Positions 58,580 through 64,000 of a stretch of DNA of 64,000 bases are shown in pieces. Position 1 is the first letter of the stretch. Each line of letters opens with the position of its first letter. The position numbers and the translations under genes were made by a program. Source of the stretch: Plicaturopsis crispa FD-325 SS-3. Taxonomy: Eukaryota; Basidiomycota; Agaricomycetes; Amylocorticiales; Amylocorticiaceae. Below the pieces are notes generated by a model. That model searched no databases. It was not told the DNA's origin and saw only the letters and a list, made by a program, of their open reading frames with translations. The stretch lies in NCBI GenBank assembly GCA_000827205.1, contig KN832573.1, positions 343,610-407,609 of the forward strand. The letters run 5' to 3'.

Positions 58580-59440
58580 GAAAAAATGCGCTTTCATTAT
58601 TTCATGTCCACTTAGTCACAGAATGCACCCATATTTGAGGCATACCATCGAAGAGTCGTGTGGGATTGACAGCGTTGACAACTGCCCCGGTGATATCTCA
58701 ATGGTGTACACGACTATGCGGATGACTCGGAGGCGCTACTACGCACGCTCATTGATAAACGGTGAGTAGCTCGCGGTGGCACGCCCGTACTTTCGTGATG
58801 CTTATCCAGTTGCCTCGTGTCATGTCTAGGTATTTTCATATCTAGGAATTGCAGCCGTTGAACTTCATCGACTCGACATCGCGCCTCAACAAGAAATACT
58901 GAGCACTTGTAAAACAAAACGTTCAGATTCTTCACCGACCACCTTCGGACGCCCTCGGAGCGCAGGACGCACGCGGGCCCTCCCGAATCACTCAGTCCAC
59001 AGGTTAAGCTTTCAATGTCATCGACTTGGCGCGAGGGCTCAACGTCCAGCGCATCTGCCCGCGACGTTCTACCGATGCCTCATAATACCGTATATGACGA
59101 CGCGGATCTCAGACGGTATGCCCGATCCTGTAGGTAGCCAGGTCAAAATGTGTTGCCCCTCGATCAAACGGTCACGATAATCGGCAAGCAGAACTGCCTC
59201 TGTCCACGACGTCCGCGTATTTGAGAAAGCAGCAAACCGACGAGGAATGTAAAGATGCGACCGAGTGCACGATGGGGTACCACGACATAACCGATTCGCC
59301 CTGGAGCCCTCTCACTCATTGCGCTTCGCTCCATCACTTCAAGAGCCGCTGGGAATGCGAGCTATGCAAGCAGTGTGAAGAAACATCGGAGTCGCGGCTG
59401 CGCGCTTTTCAAGGGGCCTTCCCGAGTGCTTCGACCTCGG
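58580..59440 (+). pseudogene. Frameshifted BTB protein pseudogene
   Basis: Pieces matching both BTB proteins lie in the right order but in different frames. RFHYFMST, a stop, then SQNAPIFE (about 58585-58645) matches RFRVHHTILAQNSPIFE. TIEESCGIDSVDNCP comes next in another frame, then VHDYADDSEALLRTLIDKR with a conserved GTGAGT donor (about 58705-58763). FNVIDLARGLNVQRI (about 59007) matches the VNLARELDIQSI block, followed in another frame by ATFYRCLIIPYM, then QTVTIIGKQN. Finally KDATECTMGYHDITDSPWSP and CELCKQCEETSESRLRAFQG (about 59245-59420) match the Cys-containing extension. At least four frame changes and several stops show it is dead. It lies head to head with BTB gene 2. Confidence 0.75.
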
Positions 59441-61650
59441 CTCTGTGCGCGGACGGCTCCTTCACCACCACGGGAAAGCTTTTTCGGTGCCTACCTTGTG
59501 TCGCTCGCACAGAAACATCCGCTCTACTGACATCCTTGATTGTCGCGCGCTACACTGGGGACGGACACGATTCCCACTGAAGACCAGCTGGATTCATCCT
59601 TCTGAGTCTGCGCCAAGTGCAAGGATTCATACGGTGAGCGCCTCGTCCAATTCCTCATTCTGCCCCCGGCCTCTCGCGCGACCCTCAGGGACTGAGGGCG
59701 GTTGTCCTGGGCCTGCCCGCACTGTGGTGAACGTCGATTACGGCGAGTGGTACGCTCTACATTATAAGCCAAACGATGGCGCGCAAATTGCGAGGGAACA
59801 CAACTTGCCGAACCAGCACATGCCGTGTCGATTATTGGGGCGACCATGAGTCCGACTTGAAATGCCACCTCTCGCCCTCAACGCCGATTTGGCGCAGGTC
59901 CACTGCATGAGCATGATGCGGTCGGTCCTGGAATCGTTTGTTGCAGGTGTGCTGGTAAGCCCGTTGGTACCTTATAACTGCGCGCATACCCGCTGACCCT
60001 ACGCGCCGAATTCACCCAGGGACTCCCAGAGCCTGCTTCTTCCACCGTCCTGCTACGGAGCCGCCTTCCACGAGAATACATAAGTACGCACTGCCAGTAC
60101 CACGGGACCTCCTACGTAACACCACGGGACCTTCTCCTGCTCTCTCGCGGGAGCGAGTGTACTATTACTGCTCTTCGCCGTGTACTATTGCTGCTCTTTC
60201 CGCGCGTCGTCTTCATTCAGCCTTATTTGCCCTCTCGGCATGCCACCCTCGCTGCTCTTCGGCGCGTCGCCGTCTCGCTCTTTCGGCGTGTCCTACCGCT
60301 GCTCTCTCGGCGTGTACCGCAATGCCACTGTACGGACGTCGGATATCCGCTGCCACTCCGCCCCTACCTGCTGCCACTGCGCACAACCGTCGACTCGTCC
60401 ACGGGATCCTGCCTCTCACACCGGCCTGCCACAGGACGGCCTACGCAATACCACTCGCCCTCCTACGCAATACCACGGGACCTCCTCCTACTCTCTCGCG
60501 GGAGCGTCCCTTGCCGCCGTGTTCGTCGCGCTTAGAGCGTACATACTGAGTCCGTGATGTTCCCAGCGTCCGCCATCCGCGCACTCTCCGGATCTCTCGT
60601 CATCGGACTGCTTACATCTCACCGTCGGACTGCTTACATCTCACTGTCGGTCTGTTCCGTCTCATCGTTGGTCTGGTTCCGTCTCACCGTCGGTCTATTC
60701 CTGCCTGACTATTCCTGCCTGATCATGACCATGACAGCACCGAGCGATCGCCTGACCCCGTGGCTTTTCGTCATTCGTCGGCTATCTTTGCGCCTGTACA
60801 ATGCACGTCTCAAACAACACATCGCTGTACAATGCACGTCTCAAACAACACAACGTACGACGACGACGAGGAGGATTACACGCAGACGCTGCGAGAACTA
60901 CACGCAGACGCTGCGAGAACTATACGCAGACGCTGGTAGAACTACACGCAGACGCTGGTAGAACTACACGCAGACACTGCGAGAACTACGCGCAGACACT
61001 GCGGGAACTACACACATACGCTCGAGTAAGATACACACACACACACACATGCACTGGGGGTAAGGTACACATCGCATTGCTCAATGCCAAGTATCACAAG
61101 AAAACACGGGAAAGTATAAGACGAGAGAATAATGTAATGCAATCGCCGCGGCGGTGCGTAGACAAAGACTGCGGTAGCGCAAGAGAAAGACTGCGGCAGC
61201 GCAAGAGAAAAGACTGCGGCGGCGCAAGGCAATGTGCACACGGCGACCACGAACGCGAACAGGCCCCAGAGTTAAGCGAGTGAGTCGAAATGAAGGTGAA
61301 GGTGAATGACGACCGAGAACCAAGAACCGAGTAAACAAGATAGAATGAAATGGGATGAGAATACGAGGGCAGGGGCGGGGCGGGCGATGGGTAGGTCGGT
61401 TGGTAAATGGGTAGAGGGTAGGGTGGATGGATGGTGGGGGATGGTAGGAGGGTGGATGGATAGGTGGATGGTACAAAGCCTTTAAGCAACAACGTCCGCG
61501 GCCCTTCGTTTTGCGTGCCCCGCCCGGGCCTTTCTTCGATACACAGCACAACGTCGCCCCTCCTCTCCACTCCTCTTCGCCGCTCGTCCACCTTCAACGA
61601 TTCGAGCTAGCACCCCCGTACGAGAAGGAGGGCCAGCCTCCGCGCGACGA
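59441..61650. other. Repeat-rich spacer
   Basis: Low-complexity Ser/Arg/Ala-type frames occur at 60157-60560, driven by degenerate repeats (ACCACGGGACCTCCTAC, CTCTCTCGCGGGAGCG, TTTCGGCGTG). A 27 bp direct repeat (TGTACAATGCACGTCTCAAA core) lies at 60797-60855, followed by the 22 bp array at 60878-61009. No gene is supported. Confidence 0.45.
60878..61009. repeat. 22 bp tandem repeat, six units
   Basis: The unit is ACACGCAGACGCTGCGAGAA plus CT, with a few substitutions between units. It does not divide by three, so it is unlikely to be selected as coding DNA. Confidence 0.9.
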
Positions 61651-62352
61651 TCACCAGTCGGGAGTAGCGCGTTTCCAGTCGGGTGTGGCAGGCTCGCGCC
61701 TCCAGTCAGGCGTGCCAGGCTCGCGCCTCCAGTCGGGCCCTCCCTCCCCTCGCTTCCAGTCGGGTCCTGCCTCTCCAGGTTCCCGCTTCCAATCAGGTCC
61801 TCCCTCCCCTCGCCTCCAGTCTGGGGTGGCACGCTTCCAGTCAGGCGTGTGGGGCTCGCGCTTCCAGTCGGGCGTGTGAGGCTCGCGCTTCCAGTCGGGC
61901 GTGTGAGGCTCGCGCCTCCAGTCTGAGCCTGACTCGCCAGGCTCCCGCTTCCAGTCAGGCCCTCCCTCCCCTCGCTTCCAATCAGCTCCCGACTCTCCAC
62001 GTCTCCAATCTGCACCAGGGTCTCCACGCTTCCAGTCTGAGCCGGGCTCGCCAGGCTCCCGCCTCCAGTCGGGTCCAATACGGGCCTACAATCAACGATC
62101 ACACAGTCAATCATCCACCCTCACATATCACGGGGAAAAAGGAATAAAACGCACCTCGACGGCGCGAGCATCGGCCACCGGGGCGCGCGCGACGACTACC
62201 TCTGCGCCTCCCTACACATCACGCAAAACCAGTGAGTATGTGTATCGGTTCTTACATCGGCCGAAGAAAAAGGGACGGGTACTCACGAGGGGCAAGCCCG
62301 CTACCGCCGCGGCGAGTGCGCTCAGTGCCAGGACGAGCGATTGTACGCGCAT
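61651..62352 (-). CDS. Secreted Kex2-type repeat peptide precursor
   Basis: Three exons (62287-62352, 62155-62211, 61651-62085), all cut between codons, give 185 residues. Exon 1 is a signal peptide (MRVQSLVLALSALAAAVAG). Exon 2 is a short pro-region (VVVARAPVADARAVE). Exon 3 is an array of 16 peptides of 5-9 residues, each ending in Asp-Trp and each separated by Lys-Arg or Arg-Arg; the last ends at the stop. Cores include EPHTPDW (three times), GEGGPDW (three), EPGEPGSDW, EPGESGSDW, EPGEAGPDW, EPGTPDW, EPATPDW, GDPGADW, GESGADW and ATPDW (twice). This is the layout of Kex2-processed repeat proteins, the group that includes yeast alpha-factor precursors and ustiloxin-type RiPP precursors: Golgi Kex2 would cut after each dibasic pair and a Kex1-type carboxypeptidase would trim it, releasing acidic Trp-terminated peptides. 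Cores lack Tyr and Cys, unlike most known fungal RiPPs. A TTTAAAAAG box lies about 100 bp upstream. No modifying-enzyme gene is recognised nearby. Confidence 0.82.
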
Positions 62353-64000
62353 CGTCTGCTGCGTATGCGTTTGTTGTGGGTAAGGAGGAGGAGGATGTAG
62401 GGTGAGTAGGGGAAAGATCGATGGGCGGAGCGTGGGGGGAGGGCTTTTTAAAGGAGGGAAGATAAGTGAGGGAAGAGAGCGGTGGCCATGCAGGTCCTCG
62501 GTTTTTCCCATCAACGGGTGCCTGTTCCTGGCCACGGAGCCTCCTGGCTTAATATACCGCGTCACGACGCCGTGCGCCGTCTCTTTGTTTGCCGTCTATG
62601 TTACCTGAATACGAATACGATACAGTCGTCGGTGGGTATGTAAGTGCACGGTAGACGCTATAGTATGAGGACTAGCGCGAGAGGCAGCGATGGACGAGGA
62701 CGGGGAGGGACGGGATGAGGGGACGGTAACCGGAGATGCCGGGTTCAGTGCCTGCACGTTGCGTGGCCCCCTTGGCCCTATTTCTGCCACCACCGACTGT
62801 GCCTATGTCGTAGCCTGGATGTCGTGCCCCTTGGCGCACTCGCCTCGCACATTCCCCCCCTTGACCTGGCAGTAACACATTAATGTTACTACGCGAGACG
62901 CACCTATGTCTCATGTTGTCGGATCTCACGGTGGCAACGTTCAACGTTCAAAACAAAGGGCACGATCAATAATACTTTGTGATATTGACGGCAACGGTGA
63001 TCGTGCGCTCGACGCCGCAAATGCGGGAGCCTGGAGGCGCGATTACCGTTCAATTTTCAAGGGCACACCTGGGCACACGCGCAGTCGCACGTTTCGAGGG
63101 CGGATCCGGGACAGACGACCGTGACGGCCCCCCTCGCAAATAATATAGCATGTGTACATACGAGCTCAGCGGCGCCCGACGATCGTAGCGAATATCGAAA
63201 CGCGACTATGATGGAATGCGAACGCTGAACTGCGCAATTATGGCGCGCGAAGCAGCCTCTAAATCGTCGTGTCCCGCTGTCTGGATCGTCGCGTCATCCA
63301 CTCCGCTGTAACCTGCGTCGAAGAAACGAGTAGCCCGTCACAATATGCACGGCCTACGAGCCGGACGATAATACGATAAGAACTCGGAGATCGATACGTG
63401 ACCTAGGTCCGTGCAGGCCCTATGTATGGCACATCCGTCCGTAACACTCCGTCGATCCATATAGCACGGCACCACGAAATTATCCATATAGCACCGCGCA
63501 CCTGGAAAGACGTGAACGCGCTAAAAGACACGTCAGCGGCAAGTACTTACGCAGATCCGTCCGTCGATACATTTAGCACGGCACCGCGGACGTATCCAGT
63601 ATCCATTTAGCACTACGCACCTGGCAAAAGGTCAACGCGCTAGAACACACGTCAGCGGTAAGTAAATATATGTGTGGTGCGCTCACTAGGTGATGTTTAT
63701 AGCAAAGCGCGCGGCTTCCCCGCGTTAGTTTGTACCTGCGCGCATTCATAGCAGGTCTAGACCGGCGCGTCCCTGCTGCTGCAGCCTGCGCCCGGGCCTG
63801 CACCTGCGAGCAATTGAGCACTGAGCTGCCCACGCACGGCGATAACGCGATCGATACGACTACGTCCACCTCGCTTGACACGACCGTACCGTGCAGCGAC
63901 GCCACCACCGCGTATCGATCATGTCCGTCCGGAACGGTGACGCACTGGCGCAAGCGGTAAGGCCCGTCGACCCATATAGCCCACGGACTCACAAAGAGGG
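62353..64000. other. Right-hand spacer to the window end
   Basis: It begins with the promoter side of the peptide-precursor gene. Short frames occur on both strands (for example minus 62672-62944, plus 63730-63960) without known motifs. A direct duplication of about 110 bp lies at 63433-63664. Confidence 0.4.
63433..63664. repeat. Direct duplication of about 110 bp
   Basis: 63433-63546 and 63553-63664 correspond: ATCCGTCCG, TAGCACGGCACC, TAGCAC, CGCACCTGG and CACGTCAGCGG occur in the same order and spacing in both. Each copy contains two small CCATATAGCAC-like units. Confidence 0.75.

Noticed and set aside
60157-60560. Three overlapping plus-strand ORFs of 115-130 codons
   Set aside because: All three frames are open at once, which is what GC-rich degenerate repeats produce; none has a plausible start or domain.
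61511-61879. Plus-strand repeat ORF (FQSG-SP repeats) over the peptide-precursor gene
   Set aside because: It has two stops where the repeats continue (about 61876 and 61906), while the minus strand is open throughout, has a signal-peptide exon, proper introns and an invariant DW-KR pattern.
61482-62114. 210-codon minus-strand ORF rich in T-G-S/G-G-A repeats
   Set aside because: It is a shadow frame of the same repeats; it lacks a signal peptide and has no splice support, unlike the KR-spaced frame.
1-64000. CRISPR arrays, retroelement reverse transcriptase or integrase genes
   Set aside because: None was recognised. The tandem arrays have no regular unique spacers, and no conserved polymerase or integrase motif was seen in any frame.
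61651-64000. RiPP-type gene cluster around the peptide precursor
   Set aside because: No DUF3328/UstY-like, methyltransferase, peptidase or transporter gene could be recognised within the window on either side, so a cluster is not supported here.

Overview
The window looks like nuclear DNA of a filamentous basidiomycete, probably an Agaricomycete. Genes are compact and split by many 45-70 bp GT-AG introns, often with a CTAAC-like branch site. The protein content is typical of that group: expanded DUF6533/DUF6534 seven-helix membrane proteins, BTB proteins, a CaMK-type kinase and a Dabb protein. A Polyporales source is my guess from the DUF6533/DUF6534 expansion; nothing in the window proves it. 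Exon structures were assembled by eye from open frames, splice signals and paralogue comparison, so single junctions may be off.

Layout. 0-3.6 kb: the 3' end of a Ser/Ala/Thr-rich protein gene, then a complete DUF6533 gene. 4-37 kb: an array of DUF6534 paralogues, two on the minus strand (3976-5761, 7633-9506), then four complete copies and one 5'-truncated pseudogene on the plus strand (18873-36947). Inside the array sit a calmodulin-kinase-like gene (11796-16439), a small Dabb gene (16688-17237) and a BTB gene (31116-32160). Diverged repeats fill the spacers, and some plus-strand paralogues share a core promoter. 37.9-40.3 kb: the housekeeping glycyl-tRNA synthetase gene, with an upstream in-frame ATG that adds a mitochondrial-type leader. 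42.6-43.1 kb: a small four-exon gene of unknown function. 43-48 kb: a gene-poor stretch with a foldback/terminal-inverted-repeat element and several minisatellites. 48.3-49.4 kb: an Atg27-like membrane protein with a much shortened lumenal domain. 49.6-55.3 kb: a tandem duplication, one intact classical DUF6534 gene and one decayed copy. 56.7-59.4 kb: an intact BTB gene and, facing the other way, a frameshifted BTB pseudogene.

The most striking object is at 61651-62352 on the minus strand: a three-exon gene for a secreted precursor made of 16 short peptides, each ending in Asp-Trp and separated by Lys-Arg or Arg-Arg. This is the architecture of Kex2-processed repeat proteins, the class that includes yeast alpha-factor and fungal RiPP precursors. 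No cyclising or modifying enzyme gene is recognisable next to it.

Functionally the window mixes housekeeping genes (translation, calcium signalling, vesicle traffic) with fast-evolving, duplicating families (DUF6533/6534, BTB) and one candidate secreted-peptide gene.
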